12,211 nucleotides of DNA from Longimonas sp040409695 (GCF_040409695.1 NZ_JARWGJ010000068.1:1-12211); one strand, 5' to 3'; counted from the first letter of the stretch, positions 1-6,812 are shown. Notes: a model not told the origin generated them from the letters alone. A program made the numbers and translations.

Positions 1-1040
1 GTGCCGCCCAGCGCCGCAGCCAGCGCCTCGATCGTGGTGCGCATCACGTTATTGAACGGATCCTGCTCGGCCAGGCTGTAGCCGGAGGTCTGGCAGTGCG
101 TGCGGAGCGCCATCGACTTCTCGTTCTCCGGACCAAACTGCTGCACGAGCTGCGCCCACAGCAGGCGTCCGGCGCGCATCTTGGCGATCTCCATGAAGTG
201 GTTCATCCCAATCGCCCAGAAGAACGACACACGCGGCGCAAACGCATCGATGTCGAGTCCGGCGTCGAGCCCCGTGCGCAGGTATTCCAGTCCATCGGCG
301 AGGGTGTAGGCCAGCTCCAGGTCGGCAGGGGCACCGGCTTCGTGCATATGGTACCCGCTCACCGAAATCGCGTTGAAGCGCGGCATGTGTTCGGAGCAGT
401 AGGCGAAAATGTCGCCCACAATGTTCATGGACGGCCTGGGCGGGTAGATGTACGTATTCCGCACCATGAACTCCTTCAGGATGTCGTTCTGGATGGTGCC
501 TGCCAGCTGCTCTGCATCCACGCCCTGCTCCTCAGCGGCCACGATGTAGAACGCCATCACGGGCAGCACCGCCCCGTTCATCGTCATGGAGACGGACATC
601 TCATCCAGCGGGATGCCCCGAAAGAGCACTTTCATGTCCTCAACGCTATCAATCGCGACCCCCGCCTTGCCCACATCGCCACGCACCCGGTCGTGGTCGG
701 AGTCGTAGCCGCGGTGGGTGGCCAGGTCGAAGGCCACGCTCAGCCCCTTCTGTCCGGATGCGAGGGCTTCGCGGTAGAACTGGTTGGATTCCTCGGCTGT
801 CGAAAAGCCCGCGTACTGGCGGATGGTCCACGGACGAAAGGTGTACATGGAGGCGTACGGGCCGCGCAGATACGGCGGGATGCCGGCGGCGTAGTCCAGG
901 TGCTCTACATCGGCCACATCCGATGCCTCGTAGGCTGGGTGCACATCGATTTGTTCGGGAGCCGTCCAGGGCGCGGGGGCATCGTCAGGCGGAGCAGGCT
1001 CGGGCGGGGTGTACGCACGCTGGCTAAAGTCGGGGCGCAT
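1..1040 (-). CDS. mutB: Methylmalonyl-CoA mutase large (catalytic) subunit, N-terminal part, cut by the window edge
   Basis: This gene encodes the adenosylcobalamin-dependent enzyme that interconverts (R)-methylmalonyl-CoA and succinyl-CoA in propionate and branched-chain amino acid metabolism. The reverse strand reads without a stop from an ATG at 1040 to base 1, giving the first 346 residues of a protein that is usually about 700 long. It starts MRPDFSQRAY. Family signatures visible in the TIM-barrel domain are YTFRPWTIRQYAGFSTAEES (66-85), GLSVAFDLATHRGYDSD (99-115), the KEFMVRNTYIYPP stretch (189-201), SVSGYHMHEAGA (226-237, containing the active-site His at 231) and RTHCQTSGYSL (313-323). 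Two positions differ from the human sequence I recall: PSMN instead of PSMK/R (203-206) and MHEAG instead of MQEAG (232-236). There is no clear Shine-Dalgarno before the start. The cobalamin-binding C-terminal domain would lie to the left, outside the window. The start choice is supported by the N-terminal length of related proteins. Confidence 0.95.
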   Translation of the reverse strand, partial: MRPDFSQRAYTPPEPAPPDDAPAPWTAPEQIDVHPAYEASDVADVEHLDYAAGIPPYLRGPYASMYTFRPWTIRQYAGFSTAEESNQFYREALASGQKGLSVAFDLATHRGYDSDHDRVRGDVGKAGVAIDSVEDMKVLFRGIPLDEMSVSMTMNGAVLPVMAFYIVAAEEQGVDAEQLAGTIQNDILKEFMVRNTYIYPPRPSMNIVGDIFAYCSEHMPRFNAISVSGYHMHEAGAPADLELAYTLADGLEYLRTGLDAGLDIDAFAPRVSFFWAIGMNHFMEIAKMRAGRLLWAQLVQQFGPENEKSMALRTHCQTSGYSLAEQDPFNNVMRTTIEALAAALGG

Positions 1041-1084
1041 AGGCAGGTTGGATTGAGACAAGTGAGACGTACACTGGAATCGCT

Positions 1085-1572
1085 TCCTATACCGACGACC
1101 GGGGCAAACGTGCCGCAAGTACAACAGCTTCTCCAGGTGGGAACCAGTCCTGCCACCTTCACCGTTCGCGATGGCGCAGCGGCCCTCGGCCAATTCAGCC
1201 ACGGCCCGGCCATCGGTGGCGGAACGACGCCTTCTGTGGACTACTACAACGTCCTCCTCCCCAGCGGCACCCCCATTGGGCGCTTTGTAGGCGGAGCCGA
1301 AAGCGAGCGCCGCTACTACCACACCGACCATTTAGGCTCCACCCGCGCGGTGACCGACCCAAGCGGAACTGTCGTCGAGCGCCGCGACCACTACCCCTTT
1401 ATTCCGCTTCGCTCCATCCGTCGCCTGCGGCTCGGGTGGCCTCCAAATGCCCGGCCGCACCCTCGCGCAGGGCCCGCGCGCTGATGAGGACTACACCGGC
1501 CACGAGCTGGACGCGGAAACCGGCCTGCACTACGCCGGCGCCCGCTACTACATGTCCGCAATCGGGCGGTGG
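1085..1572 (+). pseudogene. Remnant of the 3' end of an Rhs / YD-repeat gene, frameshifted
   Basis: Only the C-terminal core of an Rhs/YD-repeat protein remains. In frame 3 it reads VRDGAAALGQF and then the hallmark YYHTDHLGSTRAVTDPSG, VVERRDHYPF (to 1400). After a 37-bp insertion the family continues in frame 1 from 1438 as GLQMPGRTL, DEDYTGHELDAETGLHYAGA and RYYMSAIGRW (to 1572). PF followed by GLQMPGR is the expected join, so the break is well defined. Upstream, GIASYTDDRGKRA in frame 2 (about 1079-1117) also looks like a degraded YD-repeat segment, implying another frameshift near 1120-1130. The usual continuation after IGRW (an SxDP motif and a variable toxin-like tip) is missing. There is no start, and hundreds to thousands of upstream codons are absent. 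Rhs proteins are secreted or surface polymorphic toxins; this copy cannot make one. It is likely a recombination scar. Confidence 0.82.
1401..1437. other. 37-bp insertion that disrupts the Rhs reading frame
   Basis: Removing exactly bases 1401-1437 restores the Rhs reading frame and the conserved PFGLQMPGR junction. The insert starts ATTCCGCTTCGCTCC and ends GCGGCTCGGGT. On the reverse strand it contains GAGCGAAGCGG, which resembles the GAGCGAAGCGAAGGATC-type short repeats found between genes in many bacteria. CCGC near its left end and GCGG near its right end form a weak inverted pair. No target-site duplication is evident. Calling it a small interspersed repeat is inference, since this window has no second exact copy. 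Confidence 0.6.
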
Positions 1573-1573
1573 C

Positions 1574-2104
1574 GCGCAGTACGACGCGGAACGCGCTCGC
1601 GCCGTGCTCGAAGGCTTTGACCGGCCTGTTGTACAGAAGGTTGATTCGCTGACGCGGTACGACGCTGACTATACAGCAATGCAGCAATATGCGCAAACGC
1701 TCACCGAGGATTCAATCGGTGAAGAGCGTATGCAGGTCATGCGCACGCTCATTCAAGCGGGAGACGCCATCACAGCGTTTGTTGATGCGATTGTTCAGAT
1801 GCAGCAGGGTATTTTTCAGGCGGTGGAGCATATCGATCCCGATGCTGCTCCCACAGTCGACCCGGCTCTCTTTGAGTCGCAAGCGCGCGAGACGGCCATC
1901 AGTATCATACCAATGACGATGTTCTACATGTACCAGGACGTTCCTACCGAGACTCTGCAAGCGTATGCCGACTTTTACACAAGTGAGGCCGGGCAGTGGT
2001 ACCACCAGGTCCGCAGTGATGCCGAGGCGTATGCTGAAGAGCACGCCGCCGAACGGCTGGTCACACGCGTCCAGCAGGCCGTTGAGGCCCGAGGCGAGGA
2101 ATGA
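1574..2104 (+). pseudogene. C-terminal fragment of a DUF2059-like hypothetical protein
   Basis: From about 1574 the frame reads AQYDAERARAVLEGF and continues for roughly 175 residues to a TGA at 2102-2104. The sequence is helical, acidic and has no membrane segment. Its C-terminal part, TLQAYADFYTSEAGQWYHQV, resembles the end of DUF2059 proteins (small, usually exported proteins of unknown role), where an xFYxSxxGQ pattern is typical. The reading frame extends left to an ATG at 1436, but those residues are an out-of-frame reading of the Rhs remnant, so the natural N-terminus and any signal peptide are lost. A rescued start at GTG 1604 or ATG 1679 could still give a short protein. The fusion point coincides with the end of Rhs homology (IGRW, 1572), which suggests a recombination junction. 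An automatic pipeline may call 1436-2104 as an intact 222-residue hypothetical protein. The DUF2059 match is from memory of the motif and only moderately secure. Confidence 0.5.
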
Positions 2105-2462
2105 AGGGCTCCCTCACATCCAAGAAACCGCATCGAGCATGCAGTAGCGAACTGAACAAAGACCAGTACAGGATCAGCGTGAACCGCCACCCATCACTCC
2201 ACCACCGTAATCAGATCAACAAGCGGCAGGTAGAGCGGAATAACAATGGCCCCCGCGGCCATACGCCCAACAACACAGACTCGTGATAAGCCATCCCCTT
2301 TGTCAGTGATTCGGGAACTATCTCCGCGTGGGCAGAGACATCGCTATTCCATAACGGGTCAGTTGAGATACGGGCTTTAGCCCATGCCTTGGTCGTGGCG
2401 TCTTGCTTGTCGGGTCTGGATCCGGAAACGCTTCACGTCTCGGGTTGTAATAATTCTGCTAA
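2105..2462. other. Non-coding spacer between gene remnants and the TA pair
   Basis: These 358 bases contain no convincing plus-strand gene; a 61-codon frame from 2101 has low-complexity, protein-unlike content. Two things can be seen: a possible membrane-protein tail on the minus strand (2194-2262) and a small hairpin, GGGC-TTTA-GCCC, at 2372-2383. The AT-richer stretch just before 2463 (TTGTAATAATTCTGCTAA) is the likeliest place for the TA promoter, but I cannot assign boxes with confidence. Confidence 0.5.
2194..2262 (-). pseudogene. Possible C-terminal tail of a membrane protein (GspF/PilC-like), remnant
   Basis: On the minus strand, codons from 2262 to a TGA at 2194-2196 read MAAGAIVIPLYLPLVDL followed by ITVVE and a stop. 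This short hydrophobic segment with a LYLP motif resembles the extreme C-terminus of type II secretion/type IV pilus inner-membrane proteins (GspF/PilC family). The preceding hydrophobic SVLLGV lies in another frame, so a frameshift would be needed to extend it. It is too short to be sure. A chance frame is a real alternative. Confidence 0.2.
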
Positions 2463-2478
2463 GGTTCATATGTGAACC
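2463..2478. promoter_or_regulatory. Inverted repeat, likely operator of the toxin-antitoxin pair
   Basis: GGTTCA (2463-2468) and TGAACC (2473-2478) are perfect 6-bp inverted arms around TATG. The site lies 14 bases upstream of the toxin ATG at 2493. Ribbon-helix-helix antitoxins normally repress their own operon by binding short inverted repeats at the promoter, so this is the natural candidate for the product of 2974-3300. The role is inferred from position and symmetry. Confidence 0.5.
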
Positions 2479-2492
2479 ACCTTGCCACACGC

Positions 2493-2918
2493 ATGCCGCA
2501 TTCCATCGTCATCGACACGAACGTGCTGTATGCGGCCCTCCGGAGTCGTCGTGGCGAGTCGCGGCGTCTGTTGGATGAGGTGTTCGAGGGCGCGTTCACG
2601 CCACATGTATCTGTGCCGCTCGTGTTGGAATATGAGGCAGTGCTGGTTCGTGAATCCCACGCGCTGGGCATCCAGCCGAAAGAAGCCCGCGTCGTGATTG
2701 CGGCCCTCCTGAAGCATGCAGAAACCCACCAGGTTCACTTTCGGTGGCCAGCGCATGTTCGGGATCCAGGTGACGCCCATGTGCTCAACACGGCGGTGGC
2801 TGCGTCCTGTCCGCATCTGATTACATTCAATAAGTCCGACTTCCATCAGGCATGGAGCCTGGGCGTCACCCTGCTAACCCCGCGTGAGCTGAGAATGCGC
2901 ATTCGCTCCAACAGATGA
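2493..2918 (+). CDS. PIN-domain toxin, putative toxin-antitoxin system toxin component (TIGR00305/COG1569 type)
   Basis: A 141-residue single-domain PIN protein, expected to be a Mg2+/Mn2+-dependent ribonuclease that acts on RNA in the cytoplasm when not neutralised. The acidic residues of the PIN active site are visible: Asp8 in SIVIDTNVLYAAL, Glu46 or Glu48 in LEYEAVL, Asp94 in DPGDAHVLNTA and Asp116 in ITFNKSDF. The closing PRELRMRI matches the end of this family, and the length is normal. I start at ATG 2493 because family members begin three to six residues before the first Asp motif. A GTG at 2472 would add seven residues but lies inside the probable operator. Neither start has a good Shine-Dalgarno. 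The partner antitoxin follows after 55 bases. The gene appears intact, with all key residues present. Confidence 0.9.
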   Translation: MPHSIVIDTNVLYAALRSRRGESRRLLDEVFEGAFTPHVSVPLVLEYEAVLVRESHALGIQPKEARVVIAALLKHAETHQVHFRWPAHVRDPGDAHVLNTAVAASCPHLITFNKSDFHQAWSLGVTLLTPRELRMRIRSNR

Positions 2919-2973
2919 CCGTTGTAAGCAGATGACTGTTGCGTACGTTTACTCCCATTAGAACGATAGAGCC

Positions 2974-3300
2974 ATGGGTGCACTGACCATTCGACTTCCT
3001 GAGTCACTCCACGATCACGTTCGCAAATTAGCCAACCAAGAGGGCCTGTCGATGAACCAGTTCGTCATGCTTGCGGTGGCGGAGAAGGTGACCCGCCTGG
3101 ATGAGGGCGCGTCTTGGACATATGTCGAGGCGCTGCAAGCCGTTGGCCAAGCGACGGCTGACGAGCGAGGCGAAACGCTTGAAGAGGCAGCCCGGTCAAT
3201 CCTGGATCAGGCACCAGATAGCGAGCCGCCGCCTGAAGACCGGCGTGTTGACAGCCCAGGCGTTGACACGGAGGAAACGCCAACGCCGCCGCCGTCCTGA
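2974..3300 (+). CDS. Ribbon-helix-helix antitoxin (HicB/CopG-like)
   Basis: A 108-residue protein whose first 45 residues form a ribbon-helix-helix DNA-binding domain: a beta strand, ALTIRLPESL (3-12), then helix 1, HDHVRKLANQEG (13-24), and helix 2 starting SMNQFVMLAVAEKV (26-39). The phrase LxxxAxxEGxSxNQFV is typical of HicB-family and Arc-like antitoxins. The middle part (44-75) is helical and acidic and probably wraps the toxin. The tail (about 76-108) is rich in Pro, Glu and Asp and looks disordered. It lies 55 bases after the PIN toxin on the same strand, so it is very probably the cognate antitoxin and autorepressor. The order toxin-then-antitoxin is the reverse of the commoner arrangement. 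The ATG is preceded by only a weak GATAGAG Shine-Dalgarno-like sequence, so it might have its own promoter. Confidence 0.85.
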   Translation: MGALTIRLPESLHDHVRKLANQEGLSMNQFVMLAVAEKVTRLDEGASWTYVEALQAVGQATADERGETLEEAARSILDQAPDSEPPPEDRRVDSPGVDTEETPTPPPS

Positions 3301-3357
3301 TCGATGAATAAGGACCCGTTCAGCGTGCACTGGCAAGCACGGGCACAGGATGCCCGG

Positions 3358-3471
3358 CCTGTCATGACACCGGATACAACGGACGCACTGCGGCATCAGA
3401 AGGGATGCTTCACTGCGTCCGCCTGTCCTCTCTCACTTCGCTCGTGGCAGGCCCCCGTTCAAGATGACAGG
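3358..3471. repeat. MITE-like element with terminal inverted repeats and internal hairpins
   Basis: The 114-bp stretch begins CCTGTCAT (3358-3365) and ends with its perfect inverse ATGACAGG (3464-3471). Inside are two further inverted structures: CGGACGCA (3380-3387) with TGCGTCCG (3414-3421), stacked on GCATC (3393-3397) with GATGC (3404-3408); and GCCTG (3421-3425) with CAGGC (3448-3452). On the reverse strand it contains CTGTCATCTTGAACGG and CGAGCGAAGTGAGAG, which resemble widespread bacterial intergenic repeats of the GTCATCCTGAGCGAAGCGAAGG type. No coding frame or clear target duplication is visible. It could also act as a transcription terminator for the TA pair, though no T-run follows. 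Confidence 0.6.
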
Positions 3472-3560
3472 TAGACGCGAACGGCCGGCACACCAGGAGC
3501 CGTTGTGCGTGTTGAAAGCACGTTCGCTCGCATCCCTCTTCATTAGAACCAGCCTCTTAC

Positions 3561-4280
3561 ATGCGCCTTGCTCGATTGCTAACCAACACCGGTCCGGTTG
3601 CGGGCCGGTACGACGACGGAACGCTCATTACCGATCACGGCACGTACGAGGTGGGGCGCGATGGACGCCTGCTGCCACCGTGTACGCCGTCGGCGCTTTA
3701 CTGTGTGGGGCGCAACTACGCGGCTACGCTCGACCAGATGGACTACGAGCGTCCCGACGCGCCCGACTTCTTCATCAAGCCGCCGGTGAGCGCCATTGCG
3801 CATGAGCAGCCGATTCCGTATCCCATCTGGACCGAGCAGCTCACGTATGCGGGCGAGCTGGTGGCGGTCATCGACATGCGGTGCCAAAACATAGCGCCCC
3901 GCGAGGTGCCCGAGGTGGTGCGCGGCTACACGATCATGAACGATGTAGATGCGCTCGACCAGCCCGGACGCACCGCCCGCAAGGCATTCACCGGATCGGC
4001 CCCACTCGGTCCGTGGATCGAAACCGACCTGGACCCGACCGCGCTGTCGATGCACACGTACGTAAACGACGAAAAACGCCAGGACGCGCGCACCGACCTG
4101 ATGCTGTTTGATCCGTTTGAGATTATCGCGTTTCTGTCCGAGCGCTTCACGCTACAGCCGGGCGATGCGATCGCGTTCGGCAGCCCCGCCAACCCGGGCG
4201 ACATTGAGCCGGGCGACACGGTGGCGATCACGTACGAGGGCATCGGGACATTGCGCAATACGGTGGCGGCGCCGGTCTGA
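3561..4280 (+). CDS. Fumarylacetoacetate hydrolase (FAH) family protein, haloarchaeal-like
   Basis: A 239-residue cytoplasmic protein with the FAH C-terminal fold, the family of acylpyruvases, oxaloacetate decarboxylases and 2-keto-4-pentenoate hydratases; the substrate cannot be told from sequence. Landmarks are YCVGRNYAATLDQM (47-60), FFIKPP (70-75), LTYAGELVAVID (94-105), GYTIMNDVDALDQ (122-134), RKAFTGSAPLGPWI (140-153), PGDAIAFGSPANPG (200-213) and YEGIGTLRN (225-233). In most members the metal is held by two Glu of an ExE motif plus an Asp; here Glu99 and Asp128 are present but the first Glu is Ala97. The conserved Lys141 remains. TGTPxGVG is replaced by FGSPANPG. The variants NDVDALDQ and FGSPANPG match a haloarchaeal subgroup as I remember it, suggesting gene exchange between halophiles. 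The gene stands alone, with about 135 bases to the next gene and no clear Shine-Dalgarno. Confidence 0.9.
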   Translation: MRLARLLTNTGPVAGRYDDGTLITDHGTYEVGRDGRLLPPCTPSALYCVGRNYAATLDQMDYERPDAPDFFIKPPVSAIAHEQPIPYPIWTEQLTYAGELVAVIDMRCQNIAPREVPEVVRGYTIMNDVDALDQPGRTARKAFTGSAPLGPWIETDLDPTALSMHTYVNDEKRQDARTDLMLFDPFEIIAFLSERFTLQPGDAIAFGSPANPGDIEPGDTVAITYEGIGTLRNTVAAPV

Positions 4281-4331
4281 GGAGGGATACGGCCCGCGTG
4301 CGCGACCGACGATGTCCGCATCGCGTTCGTT

Positions 4332-4341
4332 AATGCGCATT
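4332..4341. promoter_or_regulatory. 10-bp perfect palindrome upstream of the GIDE-LemA gene
   Basis: AATGCGCATT is its own reverse complement and sits 74 bases before the ATG at 4416, within the 135-base gap. It could be a binding site for a dimeric regulator. The same ten bases occur inside the toxin gene (2894-2903), where they encode MRI codons, so chance is a serious alternative. Confidence 0.2.
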
Positions 4342-4415
4342 GGAGGGATGCAGAAAAAGCAGGCTGTCTCATGCGCCTGGGTGCGCGCCTCACATAACCC
4401 ATTGTTGCTATCTCT

Positions 4416-6812
4416 ATGGCGTATGTAATTTTCGGAGGTGCTCTCCTGGTTATCGCCTTTCTGGTAAAAGCGATCGGGAAAACATCGCTCTGGCACAGTC
4501 CGCGTCCGGGATCCATTTATGGAGCGCTTGCCGCGGGGGCACTGGGGCTGGGTCTGATGGGCTTTGGGTTGAGCACGTGGAGCTTCGACGCGATCGAGGA
4601 AATCCGGCAGGTGGAGCGGACGCCGCGCATCAGTGTGGCTTCTGTGATCACCGGCGAGGTAAACCTGCGAGGAGCCGTTATTGAAAAAGATGAACTCCAC
4701 GCATCCCCTGAGACCAATACGCCCAGCGTCTACTACCGGCACGTTATTGAGCGGCGCCGCGACGACAGCTGGACAGTCGTGCGCTCGACGTCGCGAGCAG
4801 CCAATTTTATGCTGGAGGATGCGACAGGCCAGATCCCGGTTCAGGTGCGCAATGCCGAAATCAACGCTCCGATGCGCCACCGCCATCGATCGGGCAACCG
4901 CCGGTACACCGAGTACCGCATTGAGCCGGGCGATACGGTCTTCATGTTCGGGTATGCGCAGCAGCGCGAAGCAGGATACACGGTGGGATTCGAGCGGGAG
5001 GGAGCATACCGTCCGCTGATCTCCACGGGTACGGCGCTCCAGTTTCGCCAGGGGCGCGCTGTGAACAGCAGTCTGCTGGTGCTGGCAGGCACAACGGCAT
5101 TTCTATTTGCAGCCTTCGCGTTGTTCACGCTCATCAGGGTGCACAACGCTGCAGCGTACATGATCGGGGTTACAACGGTGACAGTTACCGTGCTCTGCGT
5201 ACAGGGCGTTCTAATGCTGCACAACGACCTGATCCGCGCACACGAAGCAACAACGCGTGTGCTGGCTGAGGGCGAACGCGCCATTCTCGCGATCTTAGAC
5301 CGCCACGAGATACCAGCCGCCCGGCTGTCCGATGTAGGATCGATGCAGGAACCCCGGTATGAAGCCCTGTCGGACGCGGAGCGTCAGCGCATCATGGGCG
5401 TGCGCGTACGGATGGCACAGACGGCCGCGCGCACCGCCACACAACATGACCGCATCCCCGAGCGCTTCATTGCGCGTGCTTCAAACGTTCCTGTACCGCC
5501 AACGATAGCCCTGCCGTCTGACGAGGAGGACCGCTTTGCGGCCGGCGTAGAGGCGGCTCCGGTGCGCTTCACCGGACGCTACGCCCTCCTGATGCTGATC
5601 GTAGGTGCTGGCGGACTGTTTTTCGGCACCACGAAGGGGTTCAGGCAGGTGGCGCGCAAGCGAAGAATTGAGAACATACCCACGTCGCCTGTGGGGGGCG
5701 TGGTGTACGGGCTCGTTGAACTGCAGGGCCGGGCTGTCGCCGTTGAAGGGCAACCGTCGCTCAGGGGGCCGCGGTCGGGCGCTGATTGCCTGCACTACAC
5801 CCTGAAAGTAGAAAAGTACAACACCGACGACGGTAAATGGGTCACCATCCGAACGAACCGCCGTCAGGTCGACTTTGGCTGTGTAGATGATACCGGGACC
5901 GTACACATCGCATCGGAAGGGGCCGAGTTCTCCTGCCGTCGAACGATGACAGAGATGGATTCGACCGATCGCGATACATTTCGGTTCACCGAGTCGTCGA
6001 TCCAGCTCGGAGACGATGTGTACGTTATGGGGATGGCGCAGGTCAACCCGGAAACGCACGACGCGCTATTCATCGGGGCCTCTGACGACACGCCTTTCAT
6101 CGTAAGCGGCCTGTCGGCCGATGAGCTCAAGACGAAAGCCGTTGTTAAGGGGTTCTCTTTTCTAAACATCGGCATTGTAACCGCAATGGCGACGGGCATC
6201 GGACTGGCCGGGCTGCTGATGGCGGTTGGGCCGGCTCTGTACGCGACCATGGCCGGGCTGTCGGCGAGCTACCTGTTTCTGATACTTGGCCTCATGTACT
6301 ATAACGACCTGGTGTTCTTGCGGCAGCGCGCAGAGCGCAACATCGCCAACATCGACGTGGCGTTGCAGAAGCGCTATGACCTGATTAGAAATCTGACATC
6401 AGCGGTAGAGCGGGCACTCGGCCACGAACAGACGCTACAGGAGATGGTTGCCCGTGTGCGGCAACTGCACGACACAGATGGGGGGGCAGCAGTCCAGCAA
6501 GCAGAGCTGCAAGCTGGGGATGCGGTGCGTAAGCAGCTTCGCATCGCGGTGGAGAGTACTCCCGATCTTCGGGCCCATGAGTCGGTTCGTGCCTTTATGG
6601 ACGCGCTGGAAGCGGTCGAGAACGACATTTCGTTTATGCGTACCGGCTACAACGACACAGCTGAACGTTACAACATGCGCATTCGGCACTTTCCGGAGGT
6701 GCTGATCGCGCTCCCGTTTGGATTTCAGTCGTTACCGTTTATTGCAGAAGAAGCACGGGGGGCTGCCCCCCACAAAGCGGTTACGGCTACGAAGAAGCTG
6801 CAGCAGGAGTAG
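4416..6812 (+). CDS. Multi-pass membrane protein with two GIDE-type domains and a C-terminal LemA domain
   Basis: A 798-residue envelope protein of unusual architecture. Membrane segments lie at about 1-20, 35-54, 219-241, 246-268, 388-405 and 580-627 (one or two spans). Between segments 2 and 3 is a GIDE-type domain (about 74-205: GEVNLRGAVIE, VYYRHVIERR, SWTVVRSTSRAANFMLEDAT, EYRIEPGDTVFMFGYA). A second, homologous copy follows segment 5 (about 423-565: GLVELQGRAV, LHYTLKVEKY, WVTIRTNRRQVDFGCVDDTG, SSIQLGDDVYVMGMA). Residues 625-780 are a LemA domain: YNDLVFLRQRAERN, NIDVALQKRYDLIRNL, HEQTL, STPDLRAHES, YNDTAERYN and FPEVLIALPFGF. GIDE is the membrane part of eukaryotic MUL1-type proteins. 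No RING finger is present here, so no ligase activity is implied. The biochemical function is unknown; LemA proteins are helical-bundle envelope proteins. The start is the first ATG of the frame. The protein is intact and no paralogue lies nearby. Confidence 0.88.
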   Translation: MAYVIFGGALLVIAFLVKAIGKTSLWHSPRPGSIYGALAAGALGLGLMGFGLSTWSFDAIEEIRQVERTPRISVASVITGEVNLRGAVIEKDELHASPETNTPSVYYRHVIERRRDDSWTVVRSTSRAANFMLEDATGQIPVQVRNAEINAPMRHRHRSGNRRYTEYRIEPGDTVFMFGYAQQREAGYTVGFEREGAYRPLISTGTALQFRQGRAVNSSLLVLAGTTAFLFAAFALFTLIRVHNAAAYMIGVTTVTVTVLCVQGVLMLHNDLIRAHEATTRVLAEGERAILAILDRHEIPAARLSDVGSMQEPRYEALSDAERQRIMGVRVRMAQTAARTATQHDRIPERFIARASNVPVPPTIALPSDEEDRFAAGVEAAPVRFTGRYALLMLIVGAGGLFFGTTKGFRQVARKRRIENIPTSPVGGVVYGLVELQGRAVAVEGQPSLRGPRSGADCLHYTLKVEKYNTDDGKWVTIRTNRRQVDFGCVDDTGTVHIASEGAEFSCRRTMTEMDSTDRDTFRFTESSIQLGDDVYVMGMAQVNPETHDALFIGASDDTPFIVSGLSADELKTKAVVKGFSFLNIGIVTAMATGIGLAGLLMAVGPALYATMAGLSASYLFLILGLMYYNDLVFLRQRAERNIANIDVALQKRYDLIRNLTSAVERALGHEQTLQEMVARVRQLHDTDGGAAVQQAELQAGDAVRKQLRIAVESTPDLRAHESVRAFMDALEAVENDISFMRTGYNDTAERYNMRIRHFPEVLIALPFGFQSLPFIAEEARGAAPHKAVTATKKLQQE

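Noticed and set aside
96..1484. Long plus-strand open frame of 462 codons
   Set aside because: For most of its length it runs antisense to the methylmalonyl-CoA mutase gene, whose reading is unmistakable; only its last part (from about 1130) is real Rhs sequence.
2101..2286. 61-codon frame overlapping the stop of the DUF2059-like fragment (ATGA)
   Set aside because: Its composition is not protein-like (many Asn, His and Arg), it has no homologous motifs, and the opposite strand offers a better explanation for part of it.
2893..2904. 12-bp perfect palindrome GAATGCGCATTC
   Set aside because: It lies within the toxin coding sequence and results from codons for RMRIR; similar ATGCGCAT occurs at other MRI codons in the window.
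3579..4055. 158-codon minus-strand frame opposite the FAH gene
   Set aside because: No recognisable protein features, and it lies fully within a conserved gene on the other strand.
4348..4428. 26-codon small frame (starts MQKKQAVSC) after GGAGG, overlapping the start of the GIDE-LemA gene
   Set aside because: GGAGG is only one base from the ATG, too close for normal initiation, and the peptide has no recognisable character; a leader peptide remains barely possible.
4434..4439. GGAGGT just inside the GIDE-LemA gene
   Set aside because: No in-frame ATG/GTG/TTG start follows at a suitable distance; starting later would cut the first membrane helix.
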